DNA from: Pomphorhynchus laevis | Lineage: Eukaryota; Acanthocephala; Palaeacanthocephala; Echinorhynchida; Pomphorhynchidae | Direction of reading: 5' to 3' | DNA: 64,000 bases | Assembly: GCA_012934845.2 (NCBI GenBank) | Contig: WNNJ02003692.1 | Span: 62,001 to 126,000, forward strand | Part shown: piece after piece, positions 33,205 to 44,872 of the stretch | Numbering within the stretch: position 1 is the stretch's first letter | Layout of the letters: the number at the start of each line of letters is the position of its first letter | Made by a program: the position numbers and the translations under genes | The notes under the pieces: model-generated | Told to the model about the DNA's origin: nothing | The model's input: only the letters and a program-made list of their open reading frames with translations | Databases searched by the model: none

Positions 33205-35860
33205 CTAGTGACGGTAACAGTTTTTATTATTCTGTTGATTTATATATTTTACTATTTTCTGCTTGATGATATTTTTAAAGTAACCTAGTTTAAAATATGT
33301 ATCTATCAAATTATTTAAATGATTTTGAAGAAAGCCAATATCATTACATATTGTTGCAATTCTTAAAATTTCATTATTTAATGTATTATATTTTATATTA
33401 TATGGTATGCATGAATGCTCATGCAAAAATATGTTTCTTGTAAATTTAAATATGTCATCTTTACGATATAAATTAATAGTAGTTTTAGTTAATGTTAATT
33501 TAATGTTCATATCTAGATATACACCTTCTTTATCATTAATATTGGTTTTGTTAAGAATAAGGCTTTCTGGATAAATGTGCTCACTAATTGAATAAAAATT
33601 ATTAGAATTAAATACACATATATCATCAATGTATCGAAACATATATTTCATATATTTATATTGTTTAGATTTAGTTTTTACACAGTTATGAACAAATTCA
33701 TATTCTATAAAGCTTAAAAACAAGTCAGCTATAATTGGGCTACTATTACCACCCATTGGAACACCTTTTACTTGTCTAAATATAGATGTCCCTACTTTTA
33801 AATAATTTTGATTTATCAAAATATTTAAGGATTCTATTAATTCAATTTTATCCATATATTTATATTTATTTGATGGTTTAATTTTTGTTAGATAGGCGTT
33901 ATAATTATTATAACATATATATGTATATCTTTTTCCAAATATAAGATTAATTAATTTTACTAACGCTTCTTTAATATCTACTAAATCTAGATTTGTATAA
34001 AGAGTACTAAAATCGTATGTATTTATATTTTGAAAATTTATTCCTTTTGTCTGTTCTAAAAATTCTTTTGTAGAATTAATACTGAAATAGTGTTTTATAC
34101 CAGTATTAATTTCGATTACCTTGCAATATTTTTTAAAGTGTGCTTTAATTACTTTAAGTATTTTATTCATATAAACAGAAAGTGGTTTTAATGTACATTT
34201 AAACGCACTACATATGAACCTAGGTTTTATTGGATTTTTATGTAATTTTAAATTCCAATATAATATAGGTATAGTTTTATTATCTAATTCAACCTTTATA
34301 CCCTTTTTATCCATTATAGAACAGTGACTTGTAATAATTGTTTCTAAACTCAAAACTCACTACGTTCATATGTTGGATTTACATTTAAATCATTAGAATT
34401 AACCTCTTTCACTAGTATATCATAATAAAGCTTTTTGCATATGAAGACAAAGTTATTACTAGCTTTATCAATAGTTGTTATTATATAGTTATCCTTTAAT
34501 TTAGTAAGTTCTTTACACATATCTTTATTAATTTTATCTTTCATTTTTATAATTGTTTGTTATTTTCAATTTATTTTTAATTTTATCAAATATATAATCT
34601 TTCCAAATGTTTATCTTAGATATATTCGAGCTTTCACTATTAATCAGCTTACTAAAGTAATCATTTAAGTTATTATATAACGAATTGTAAATTTTGTTTT
34701 TGTCGTTGTTATTATTTAATCTATATTTATACCCTTTTGATAGCAGCTTTCTTAATTCCCAATTTCCAATTAATTCTAGATTATGGGTACATATATATTC
34801 ATTTATTTTATCAAAACTAAGACTTTTACAATTGCATTCTGTTTCCATTATGTTTCTAATATTATCGTTACATATTGATTTTAATTCTTTATTATAATTA
34901 CAAATTTTTCGTCCTAATGGTGGTAGGAGTTTATACCTTATTTTAGGAATATATTTACTTAAATCTGACCCTATTATTTCTTTACTTTTAGAATTATTTA
35001 AAAGTCCGGCTATATTTATGTTATCTATACATTTATTAATGAAGTTTATGGTTAATGTATATTTTCTATTGTTATTATTTACATTTATTGTATGATTATA
35101 GTATTTTGTATTACAATAACTGTCTATTATACAACTTAGCCTATCATAGTCGTTAATTAATTTTTGATTTATTGAACATATGATATTTTTAGAAAAACTT
35201 CTTATATTTACATAAAGATCTTTTAGCTTATTATCACTTAAAAGTTGTTTTAATATTTATAATCGTTCATTTATATACATATCTTTTTTAATATTTTTAA
35301 CTCTATTTTTCCTATTCCTTTTATCACCATGACTTCTTGGTTTGCGTTTAACCGGATTATTATAATATAGTTGTTTATTATGTATTATACTACTTCTGCC
35401 AATTCTTTGTACCACGTCATTCAATCCTAATGGGTACATGGAATTAAGCGTTTTAATTCAAAAATCTTCTTTTTCTAATAGTTTTTGATTTAATATTGAA
35501 ATGTTTTCTTCGATAATATGTTCTAAAATAAATAATTTACAGTTTTTAATATCATGTCCAATTAATCTCATATGTTTATGAAATATAGTTTGACTATTAT
35601 GCTGTATATTATATATGTGTTGCCTAAACCTAGTTTTTAACATTTGATATGTTTTTCCTATATATTGCAATCCACATGTACATTGTATAAGATACACTAC
35701 ACCTGCGGTATTGCAGTTACAATTATTATTAATATTTAATGAAAAACATTTGTTTATCGTATTACTTACGATACAATTATTATTATTTATAACATCACAA
35801 ACTATACAATTTTTCCCTTACATTTAAAAGATCTAAAATTGAAATCATTAGTACTTACGT
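33205..35860 (-). mobile_element. Naiad Penelope-like element with N-terminal GIY-YIG endonuclease
   Basis: Order on the minus strand: zinc-binding cysteines (NCIVCDV about 35810, NCNCNTAG about 35720), then GIY-YIG endonuclease (VVYLIQCTCGLQYIGKT at about 35690, catalytic-type Arg in KTRFRQH, end of domain SMYPLGLND at about 35430), a basic linker (KRKPRSHGDKRNRKNR), a region ending in the CxC motif ECNCKSLSFDK (34840), then the RT: TTIDKASNNFVFICKK, KLHKNPIKPRFICS, NTYDFSTLYTNLDLVD (motif A), VKGVPMGGNSSPIIADLF (motif B), FRYIDDICVFNS (motif C) and a C-terminus ending about 33210. Endonuclease before RT with a CxC linker is the hallmark of the Naiad/Chlamys clade described in 2021; canonical Penelope has it after the RT. 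About four interruptions make this copy inactive. Nearly all the domains are present, so it is the best reference copy in the window. Confidence 0.9.
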
Positions 35861-35924
35861 ATTTTTCCAATATGGTTGAGTACATGTAACTTTTAAGTCA
35901 TAAAAAAATAAAAGTCATAAAAAA

Positions 35925-38460
35925 TACTTTGTTTGGACAAGCTGAGTTGTGATCCGCATTCAATCCACACGGAAAAAGAATATAAATACTCGAAAAAAGA
36001 CATTCGAAATATTTCTGTTCTCATTTGGAGAGAATTGCTCTGACAAACTTAGTGTCTCCGTTCTATATAATCGCCTTTGAATATGATTATATTTTTGTCC
36101 AAGCTGACTTCACTTCTACGATGGATACTCTAGAATGTTTATACTCAAGAAAGGGAGTATATTATATTCGACGTGTTTCGTTTGATATACGAAAACAAGA
36201 GGGTACGGAATCGATTGACGATTTCGTACAATAATTACACTGCCTTAATCGGGCTTGTGATTTTAAAGACGTTAAAGCCAACGAATACAGATGCGATCTC
36301 TAAGAGACTCCTTTATTAGTGGAATACATTTAACTGTAATCAACCAACGACTTCTCGAAAAACAATCGCTAATATCGCAAAAGGCAATTGATATTGTAAA
36401 GTCTCTGGAATCGGATCTGCATTCTCGTTCAATGGCAACGTATCACCTCTGTGCAGGCGCCCCATTTTCTATTCGCGAAACAACAATTTATGTTAAAATA
36501 AAAGGCAGAAGACTGGCAGCTATTATCGATTCGGCAAGTTCAAACAGCTTTATCAACGCCGAGATCGCTTCTGAACTTTAATTGAAAATCCACAAAATAT
36601 CTGACCAAATTTCATTTGCAACACACAACAGAGTTTAAATTAAAAAACAATACGTTGTGAACCTCAAACTTTACTGCTGGGGATACAAAAACATCCAGCT
36701 TGGAGTAATAAAATAGATATGCGCTGATTTGATATTTGTCTTGAATTTTCAAGACAAATATTTTCAAGAAATAAGATTTCACAAATAATTATTAGCTGGA
36801 TCAAAGAAAAGAAGAAATTATTTTTGATATTTCGCTAACTTCTGTTGGCATCTTCAAAAAATTACCTTCAGTAATTTTCTGAAGATGCTAACAGAAGTTT
36901 GCGAAATATCAAAAATAATTTCTTATTTTATTTGATCCAGCTCCAATAATTATTTATCAATAATGGATAAGTATCAACTATTTAAAAACTACATTCACAA
37001 CTAAATATAAACTATGACGGCAAACAAGATTCGCTCACAATTGGACCTCATGTATGCAATATTTTGTAATCCGATATGCTGCAATCCAGTATATTTTTCT
37101 CTATACAACCTTATATTAAACGAATTGCAATAAAATCTAGGGATTTTTCGGTTGATGATACAAGCTTTATTTGTACTGGAATTTCGAAACTTCTCGAGCA
37201 AGGAATAATTAGAGTGCTGGAGAGCACAAGTTGTTATTGCTCACGACAACATCAATAGACATAAGAAAGATTATGCATCGACTATTCTTCAACGATTAAC
37301 CGTTTCACTTATCCTGGCGAGTATCCCCTACCGAACTTGTTATAGCAAGTTAGCGAAGTATAAAATGTTCTCTACGTTTGACTTGAAAAGCGCATATTAT
37401 CAAATATCGCTCGATCATCTGTTAAACATTATACAGGATTTGAAGCTATGGGTAAATTGCATCAGTTTACTCGGATACCCTTCGGTGCCACAAATAACGA
37501 TTCAAGTTAAATGTCTCCAAGAAGTTCACAATGATTTGTGTCATCGTGGAGTAACAAGACTCATCCAAATCGATCTATCTAAAATCTTCCCATTCTCCAC
37601 ACAAGAAATTCTCGACGTATTTACCAACTGCAGAAATTGCTAAGAACTCAAGCCAAAATTCCACCAAATTAATACAACTCAACTCATAAAATTGACTAAA
37701 CCTATGGAACGAATTAGTGTTGATTTTAAAAGTTTATTAACAAAAACTCTAAGAACAAATATCTATTTACAGCTATATTCCTTCACGATCCCTTGTACCG
37801 ATGTTTCCTCACATAGTGTAATCCGATCACTTACCTCAATATTCTCTTTACGTGGAATGCCTGCATTCATTCACATTAATCGTGGATCAGCTTTTCTTAT
37901 CTGATGGCGTCCAACAATTCCGGAACCAACACGGTGTATCAACGAGCAAAACAACGCCTTACCATCCAATAAAAAACGCACATGTCGAAAGACCTAATGA
38001 GACAATAGGGAAGACAAAATGCGGGGCATATAAATCTCGAAATATGAATTTGTCAGACTGGGAAATTGTTTTGCCGCACGCTTTACATTTGATTATGTCC
38101 TTGCTATTAACCACAACAAATTCAACTACACACAAACAGTTATTTACTTTTACAATAACCGTCTAGCTAAATTCGATCCGATTGTGGAATAAGTGCAACT
38201 TATAGAATCAAATCCACTTGTACGGCATGAAAATGACTGTGAAACCACTGTATATATCAGGTATCTAGCGATATGTCCGAATCAAAGCAATAATGCCCAA
38301 AGGGACCAATATCGAAGTGAAATAGAATTTGAGCATGTCATATCTGACAACGATAAGACAACATCGGTTAAAGATTCTGAAGATGAAGACAACGTAATTG
38401 TAAAGAATGGTAGAAACTATTCAGACAACAGTGATAATATCTAAAAAAGCAACACACGAG
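35925..38460 (+). mobile_element. Ty3/Gypsy LTR-element fossil
   Basis: Decayed coding remains in the usual order: a gag-like start (about 36025-36240), an aspartic protease remnant (around 36520-36560, IDSASSNSFINAEIAS), an RT piece (FSTFDLKSAYYQISLD at about 37368), the integrase zinc-binding part (37520-37640) and integrase core (KTTPYHPIKNAHVERPNE about 37950-38010). RNase H and much of RT are missing. A leader with TATA-like ATATAAATA at about 35980 precedes it. Old: broken in well over ten places and split by a foldback element (36785-36950) and by the Naiad nest on its left. Confidence 0.8.
36785..36950. repeat. Foldback element inside the Gypsy fossil
   Basis: Two arms of about 75 bp in near-perfect inverted orientation: TTAGCTGGATCAAA ... 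TTCGCTAACTTCTGTTGGCATCTTC and its complement ending TTTGATCCAGCTCCAATAA. The same arm is found at 12063, 21395, 49288 and in the 205-bp array. No coding capacity: MITE-like. Confidence 0.85.
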
Positions 38461-38514
38461 GTACGATGACTTTGTGCTTGACAACCTTGATCACACCATA
38501 AAGGAGGATCGAAT

Positions 38515-38640
38515 GTGATAAGATTATACTTTGACACTATTTAAATATGTTGTTTATATATTCTAGATGTAAACTCATTTTGATTTTTGAGTAAAGCCTT
38601 GCATTTGATTATATTTGCATAATAATTGTCTTGGAACATT
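38515..38640 (+). mobile_element. Candidate right terminal repeat of the Gypsy fossil
   Basis: Begins TGTGATAAGATTA right after GGAGGATCGAA, a purine-rich stretch that could be the polypurine tract, and resembles 32258-32395. The end of the repeat cannot be fixed. Confidence 0.55.
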
Positions 38641-38689
38641 TGAACGTATTCTTAAGGGATGATCTTACCATATCGACTGAAAGTTACTG

Positions 38690-38965
38690 TGGATAATCCT
38701 TCACAGACCAAATTACAGTTATGTTGCTTTTATCCGCTGGTAAGATAATTACATTATCATTATGATGTATCTGATCTAATGCGTGTATTTTTGCTCACAT
38801 TGATTTCTGATAATTAATTCTATGAATAATCCTTCACAGACCAAATTACTGCTTTGTTGCCTTTATCCCCCGGTAAGATAATTATATTATCATTATGATG
38901 TAACTGGCCTAATGCGTGTATTTTTTAGTTTTGCTCACTTTGATTTATGATAATTCATTCTAGCG
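38690..38965 (+). repeat. 133-bp tandem duplication
   Basis: AATCCTTCACAGACCAAATT at 38695 recurs at 38828; both units run through AAGATAATTA(C/T)ATTATCATT to GCTCAC(A/T)TTGATTT(C/A)TGATAATT(A/C)ATTCTA. About 88 percent alike. Confidence 0.8.
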
Positions 38966-40229
38966 AAGTTTAAGAACAAAATGAAGGAGCAAAATGAAGG
39001 CTTCTGTTTTGAATAGAAAAAATTCCGAATGCATCTAATTTTATGCGGCACTGATCAGCTGCATTAGAAAGGAAAATGAGTGTGCATCCCCGGTTTGTCT
39101 AACCAAACACCAACCGAGTTCCTGTAGAAAGTCAAGAAAATCGGTACCAATTTAATTTATTGTGATATGTGTGGGTAAAGGAGCTGTCTCCATCTGTATT
39201 TGACGAGCTGGTTAATTTAAAATATGTATAAGTATAAATCAATACCACATATAAATGCTGTGAATATTCTTAATATAAAAGAATAGAAAGGATATCCCTC
39301 GTTAAAGGATACTGTCAACTGATTTATGCATTTTGAAGAGCACTTGACTTATATTAAGGATATACAAAATTTACTCAATTTTTATACAAAATTAAGTCTT
39401 CCTTATGTTGATAAAATGTCACGTATATTTTTATAAATGAATTTATCATAATAATATTTTTTGATAAATTAAGCTATATATAATTATACCATATATTTAA
39501 GTTGTAGTTATTTGATATTTTTGACGTTCTCATTAAGAAATTTCAAAAATAGTTTTTGTTGATATTAAAAACTATTTATTTATGGTTTAATGCAAAGCAT
39601 TTATCTTAACAAATGCATTTGTAATAAAAAATAATTTTATCTGAAAGAATGAAATTATTAAATATTAATAATAAATTAATTATTTGCTCAATTAATCACA
39701 CTCGTAACGAAAAATAAAGTGTTTGAAAAAAATTTTAAATATTACGAATAATCGGAATTTTTAAACTTTATTAAGTATTAATAAATAATAGTAGTATTAA
39801 TAAATAATAGGTTAGTATTAGTAAACTTGTCTTCTGAAATATTGTAGCTTAAGGTATGTTAGGGTTTGGACTTCAATATCACAATTCTTTTGCATTGCAA
39901 TGTCGTGAGGTGGTCGTCTAGAGGTCTTTATCTGCAGCTCACAGTAAACGATTTGCTAGATTTCCGTTCATTTTTAAATGCAAATTCATTTTTTTAAATC
40001 AATTTTTGAAATCGATGTTCTATTTTTCAATTTTTTTTAAATTAATGGTCTAAATTTAGTTACGCGCTATTTATCGTGCATATTTTAATTTTAAGCGTGT
40101 TACCCAACATAACTATCAGTTTTCAAAAACTCAATGTTGTTATTCAAAAACGTTTCGTTGATTCGATGATGTGCCCATATCCCGTATTCTGGTCCATTAA
40201 TTGCTGGTTATATCAAGTTAGAATTTGAA
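38966..40229. other. Gene-free AT-rich stretch
   Basis: No coding frame, RNA gene or repeat relation recognised. Confidence 0.5.
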
Positions 40230-40480
40230 ATTAAAATTTAAAGTAACAGTCAATTTTTATGAATTTTTTAATAACAGACGATGTATCAGAATAAAGATTA
40301 GAGGTCATCTAGAGGAACTTTTATGCTACCGGATTCCGGTCCCTATTCCTCGACCTAACATAGCAGAGGGGTCAAATACATGTTAATGACGTATTTCCTC
40401 TAATGAAATTCGAATATCTAGTGTATCGTCATAATTTATATTTAATATAATATATAACCGAGTCTACGTATTTAATTTAT
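40230..40480 (-). repeat. Solo Naiad tail
   Basis: AGAGGTCATCTAGAGGAACTTTTATGCTA, then GGTCCCTATTCCTCGACC and the end GAGTCTACGTATTTAA; diverged from the tails at the coding copies. Confidence 0.75.
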
Positions 40481-40516
40481 ATAATATATAAATTATATAT
40501 CTAACATATAATTTAT

Positions 40517-40752
40517 CTGTGAAACGTAATAATGCTTGACTGCTCTATGCTTCAATCCTAAACACGTGTCTGCAAACTATTGTACGAATATCGTCACGAA
40601 CCAGTTGCAACACGATCTACCAACTAACATCATCCTGCGCCGACATTAGTACTTAGTGGATCATAAAGGCACAGGCACTGATCGTACACTAGTTTGCAGA
40701 CACATGCTTAGGATTAAAGAAGAGAGCAGTAAAACATACTTACGTTTCACAG
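40517..40752. repeat. Foldback (MITE-like) element with about 78-bp arms
   Basis: CTGTGAAACGTAA ... GACTGCTCT ... AATCCTAAACACGTGTCTGC on the left is answered in reverse complement on the right, ending ACGTTTCACAG. Arms are about 80 percent alike; the centre (40596-40675) is unique. A partial copy lies inverted at 41650-41756. Confidence 0.8.
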
Positions 40753-40799
40753 ATTAATGACCTGCTCTGGAAATCTATTTTTAAAATTGTTAAAAAAAT

Positions 40800-41530
40800 G
40801 TTTATTTTAACGTGGCAAATACGTGCCGGCGCACGCTTACATGACCACAACAACAAAAAATCTAAATCATGTGTCGAGAAGGTAGGTACGGAGGCGGAAT
40901 TTAAATGTAATAAAGGAGAGAGCGCAGCGGACATCGAGTGGGAGTTGATTCCAGGCGAATGAGGCCGCGACGAGGAAGGATCGGATACCGTAGCAATTAG
41001 AGTAATTGGGAATGTGTAGCAAGATGGAATGACGAGAATGTAGTGATATAGATGTGGGACGAGTGTCGTCTAAGAAAGGGAGGTTGATGAACGATGAGGA
41101 GCCGACAGCGATGAGACGAAAATTTACGAGAAGCGGATATGTATGCGGATGTAAATGGTGGGCCAGAAGATTTGAGCAAGATATGAGGATGTGTGGTCGA
41201 AGCAACGTACGAGTACTCGAACTGCGGAGTTGATTATGCGTTGTAGGGGCAGGATGATGGATTTTGGAGAATTTGCGAATAGGCTGAGGCAGTAATCGAT
41301 TTTAGGGAAAGAAGCGATCAAAAAAGATACATACAGGAACGGAAGTCGATAGGGGGCGGATACGGCGGATGTCACGGAGAATTAAGTTAGACAAGCGGAC
41401 CTTGTCGCGGACGAAGGGTTTAAGGGAAAGGTAATCATCGAAATGGAATCCTAAGAAAGTAAGATTGTGGACTATGGGGATGATTAATTAGGCAAAAGAT
41501 ACAGGGGGAGGAGATATGTTATACCAGAAA
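40800..41530 (-). mobile_element. L2-like LINE C-terminus and 3' end
   Basis: Minus strand: ASFPKIDYCLSLFANSPKSI then ILPLQRIINSAVRVLVR, and further PFLDDTRPTSISLHSRHSIL and SFAWNQLPLDVRCALSF with FRLRTYLLDT, the standard L2/CR1 ORF2 end. The 3' UTR reads GTAAGCGTGCGCCGGCACGTATTTGCCACG (partly), found also at 42955, 43575 and 52265. Truncated at 5' and broken. Confidence 0.8.
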
Positions 41531-41649
41531 GGAGTCTATAAATTCGCATGAAAGTATCGTGCAATTTTTCAACAATTAGTTGGATTCTAAATAGACCAAG
41601 TATTATACCATGTTGAAACATTAGTGTTCAATGCCTACGCCCTGAATAT

Positions 41650-41756
41650 CCATTGAGTACTAATGTCGGTGCAGGATGATGCTAGTAGTTAGGTCGTATT
41701 GAAATTGGTTCGTGACGATATTCGTACACTATTTTGCGAACGTATGTAGAGAAGAA
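41650..41756. repeat. Partial inverted copy of the 40517 foldback element
   Basis: TACTAATGTCGGTGCAGGAT and TTCGTGACGATATTCGTACA match the complement of 40565-40660. One arm is missing. Confidence 0.75.
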
Positions 41757-41984
41757 ACTTAAAATATTCATTTTAAAGATAGCTCTAATACATAAGATCA
41801 TTCTCAGACGGAAGTGTTTCGATAATCGACCATTGATAATGATAATAGATGTTTTGCATTCCTGATGATGCTATCAGCAGCTAGCGAAATATGAAAATAA
41901 ATTAGTATCTATTAATTCCGCTCCAATATATTTTAAATTAAAAAGATTGATAAGATCAAGTATGTTTAATTTTCGTTTTTTAAT
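41757..41984. other. Spacer with a decayed foldback arm
   Basis: GATGCTATCAGCAGCTAGCGAAATATGAAAA ... TTCCGCTCCAATA (about 41872-41935) is a diverged arm of the 36785 family. Confidence 0.5.
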
Positions 41985-42720
41985 AATCTAGTATTAATAA
42001 TCTAATTTTACTGTTGGGAAAACACATTATCCCAGCAGTTCCTACGGATTACTTTCAATCTTTCTATTGTATAATATTCATTACAATACATATGTTTAAT
42101 TTTCGTTTTTTAAATTATTAATATTAGTAATTACTAATATTAGTAATTATTAATCTATTATTAGATTACTATTAATCAGTTCATCAAAATTGAATTTTCG
42201 TTTTTTAATAATCTAGTATTAATAATCTAATTTTACTAATTTATATAATTTATAATTTACTATTAATAATCTAATTTTATCGAAACCAGATAACCCAGCA
42301 GTCCCTACTGATGACCTCCAAGCTATATTATAATGCATTGGTTATTTGTTATCTGTTATCCGAGCAGTTCCTATTCAATTTCATAAAAATTGAATTTTCG
42401 CATTCTAAAATCTAGCATTAATAATCTAATCTTACTTCTAATGCAATAATTGCCTAAACTCATAGCGCGTAAGTTTCTCCTGATGAGTGACCCCCATGCT
42501 ATATTCTAATGTTTGGTTAACTATTTTCTATTCATCAGTTCATTAAAACTATTTTCGCAGTTTAATAATCTAATATTAATAATCTAATCTTATAACGCAA
42601 AAATGACCAAAATCTAATAACATAACAGTTCCTTCTGATGACATTCAATATCTATTTTAATGAATTGTTAACTATTTTCCATTCATCAGTTCATAAAAAT
42701 TGCATTTTTGCATTTTAAAT
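41985..42720 (+). repeat. Cluster of short Naiad-tail fragments
   Basis: Five successive segments of the stem-loop part, e.g. CCCAGCAGTTCCTACGGAT (42033), CCCAGCAGTCCCTACTGATGA (42293), GTAAGTTTCTCCTGATGA (42468), ATAACAGTTCCTTCTGATGA (42623), each separated by ATTGAATTTTCG...AATCTAGTATTAATAATCTAA. Together they look like a decayed tandem array of tails. Confidence 0.65.
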
Positions 42721-42949
42721 AATATAAAATATTTTTATATTATTTATGTTGTACATATGCTATTTTTATATATACGACAATAGTTGTTTAAAACTTAAAT
42801 TGCTGTATCTAATTTTACAAATTTTATTTTATTTTTGAAAAACGTATTCAGACGTTTTGTTTTTAATGATGACAGCAGAACTAGCTAAATGTAAAAATAT
42901 GTGTTCATTGATTTTGCTCCAAAATTTCAAATTAACAAAATAAATTTAT

Positions 42950-43260
42950 TTTGAGTGGCAAATGCGTACCAACGGCGCGTTTACAAGCCCACTGAGAATA
43001 AAGAAAATGGTTCAAACTGATAAAAATAATCCCGCAGACAAATTCTGAATCGTATGAAAATGGAAGTCGAGCGGATGTACGAAGGTAGCGAATTTCAAGC
43101 AAGATGAGTAGCAAGAGGTAAGGAACAGAGACGGTAATTTGTCGAATAATTTAAAGTGCAGAAGAAAAGAGAATGATATGGAAGATGTATGAATGGGAAT
43201 TGCTATTTAATACCAGATGGGTCAGGAGAATCCAACTAAACTGTACACGATGGCTAATTG
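42950..43260 (-). mobile_element. L2-like LINE 3' fragment
   Basis: Shares the 3' end TGGCAAATGCGTACCA...GCGCGTTTACAAGCCCAC with the copies at 40800 and 43573, then diverges. No meaningful frame left. Confidence 0.55.
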
Positions 43261-43326
43261 TGGGAAACCAGGAAATATTGAAATAATGTAGAAAATAAAT
43301 TTGAAATTAAAAAATGTATTGTTTAA

Positions 43327-43572
43327 CGATGTGTTAAGAGCCATTTAAGATTGACACTTTATCGAAATTATAATAGTTCATTGCAATGTTTACAAGACCT
43401 TTGAAAATTCATAAGCCTATCGTTTTAGACAATTTTCCCTGATTCTTGCAGCTTAAACTACTACTTTGGACTTTGAATGATGTCAATCATCCCTCTTGAT
43501 TTAAATGGCTTAAATCTGGTACTTTACTTAATTGGATTTTTTATATAATAATCTTGTATCGTATGTACATTT
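43327..43572 (+). repeat. Left flank duplication around a LINE end
   Basis: Direct repeat of 44400-44717, about 95 percent alike over the first 177 bp (from CGATGTGTTA to CTCTTGATTTA) and again over the last 66 bp (CTTAAATC(T)(G/T)GTACTTTA to TACATTT). It ends exactly where the LINE fragment begins. Confidence 0.88.
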
Positions 43573-44399
43573 AAGTGGCAAATGCGTGCTAGCGCACGCT
43601 TACACGACCACGAAGAAAAAATCACAAATAAAAATCTAAATCGTATGTCGAGAAGGTGGGAACGGAGGAAGTATTTGAATGTGATACAAAAGTGAGCGTG
43701 GTAGACGTCGGGAGCTGATTTCAGGCGTGGGGCGTCAACGAGGGAGGATCGGAGAGGTAGTTGTTGGAGTAATTGTAAACGTGGAGTAAGATGGAATGAC
43801 GAGAACACAGCTATAGAGAGAGGTGGGGTGAGTATCGTCTAAGAAAGGGACGTTGATGAATGATTGCCTAAACTCATAACGCGTAAGTTTCTCCTGATGA
43901 GTGACCCCCATGCTATATTCTAATGCTTGGTGCCAATAGCGATGAGACGAAAAGTGACAAGAAGGCGGAGTTTGATGCAGATGTGGATGGTGGTCCATGA
44001 GAGTTGGGCAATATATGAGGATGTGTGATCAAAGCGACGGAGACGTAGGAGCATTCGAACGGCGGAGTTTGTGTTGTAGGGTAGGATGATAGATTTTGAA
44101 GAATTGGCGAAAAGGCTAAGGCATTAATCGATTTTAGGGAAGAGAAGCGATGAAAGAAGAGACATACAAGACTGGAATTCAATAAAAGGGCGAATACGTC
44201 AGATGTGAAGGAGAATTAAGTTAGACGAGCGGACCTTGTCGCTGACGAAGGGTTTAAGGAAAATGTGATCATCGAAATGGAACCGTAAGAAAGTGAGATT
44301 TTGAACTATGCGGATGATTGATGATGCAAAAGATACAGGAGAAGAGATATATTATGTTGACGGGATAGGATTCATCTTCATCTCGATGTGTCATTTTAG
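43573..44399 (-). mobile_element. L2-like LINE C-terminus and 3' end between long direct repeats
   Basis: Same family as 40800-41530: minus frames give KRALARICHLNV (3' UTR reading), PFLDDTHPTSLYS, and the FHRFSSLKSINALAFSPILQ block corresponding to the SRLDYCNSL motif. Contains a 70-bp foreign block at 43861-43932. Its two ends coincide with the inner ends of the 43327/44400 direct repeats. Confidence 0.75.
43861..43932 (+). repeat. 70-bp block copied from the tail cluster at 42434-42505
   Basis: TGATTGCCTAAACTCATAAC ... CCATGCTATATTCTAATG differs at about two positions from 42434-42505. It interrupts the LINE, whose homologue at 41090 has no such block. Confidence 0.85.
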
Positions 44400-44717
44400 C
44401 GATGTGTTATAAGCCATTTAAGATTGACACTTTGTCGAAATTATAATAGTTTATTGCAATGTTTACAAGACCTTTGAAAATTCATAAGCCTATCGTTGTA
44501 GACAATTTTCCCTGATTCTTGCAGCTTAAACTACTACTTTGGACTTTATATGATGTAAATCATCCCTCTTGATTTACATTATTTGTAACTCAATACACAC
44601 ATTACGTTTTGTGGTTCGAAAAATATGTAATATTTCTCTTTTTTCACCTTTTCGCTTAAATCTTGTACTTTATTTAATAGGATTTTTTACATAATAATCT
44701 TGTATCGTATATACATT
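44400..44717 (+). repeat. Right flank duplication around a LINE end
   Basis: Partner of 43327-43572; carries an extra 75 bp (44577-44651) that the left copy lacks. Confidence 0.88.
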
Positions 44718-44872
44718 TTTTCGATCTTCTCATACTATTTAAATTCTGTCATTGTGATCAATCGATGAAATTTTAGTTGCAGAAATATTACATTTTTATT
44801 TTGATTTGTAAGAATTTATTTTTTAAGACTAATTTTCATCAATCAGAAACTACGATTTCTTAGCTTAAGTAG
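44718..44872. other. Spacer 3' of the LRR gene
   Basis: AT-rich; could hold the 3' UTR of the LRR gene. AATAAA-like signals exist on the minus strand but none stands out. Confidence 0.4.

Noticed and set aside
35440-35470. In-frame TGA in the Naiad endonuclease as a selenocysteine codon
   Set aside because: Some Naiads are selenoproteins, but here relatives would have a bulky residue at this place rather than cysteine, and no SECIS-like fold was recognised; decay is simpler.
43524-44182. Ser/His/Pro-rich minus frames near 43.5-44.2 kb as host proteins
   Set aside because: They are frames of the L2-like LINE end, recognised from the sister copy at 40.8 kb.
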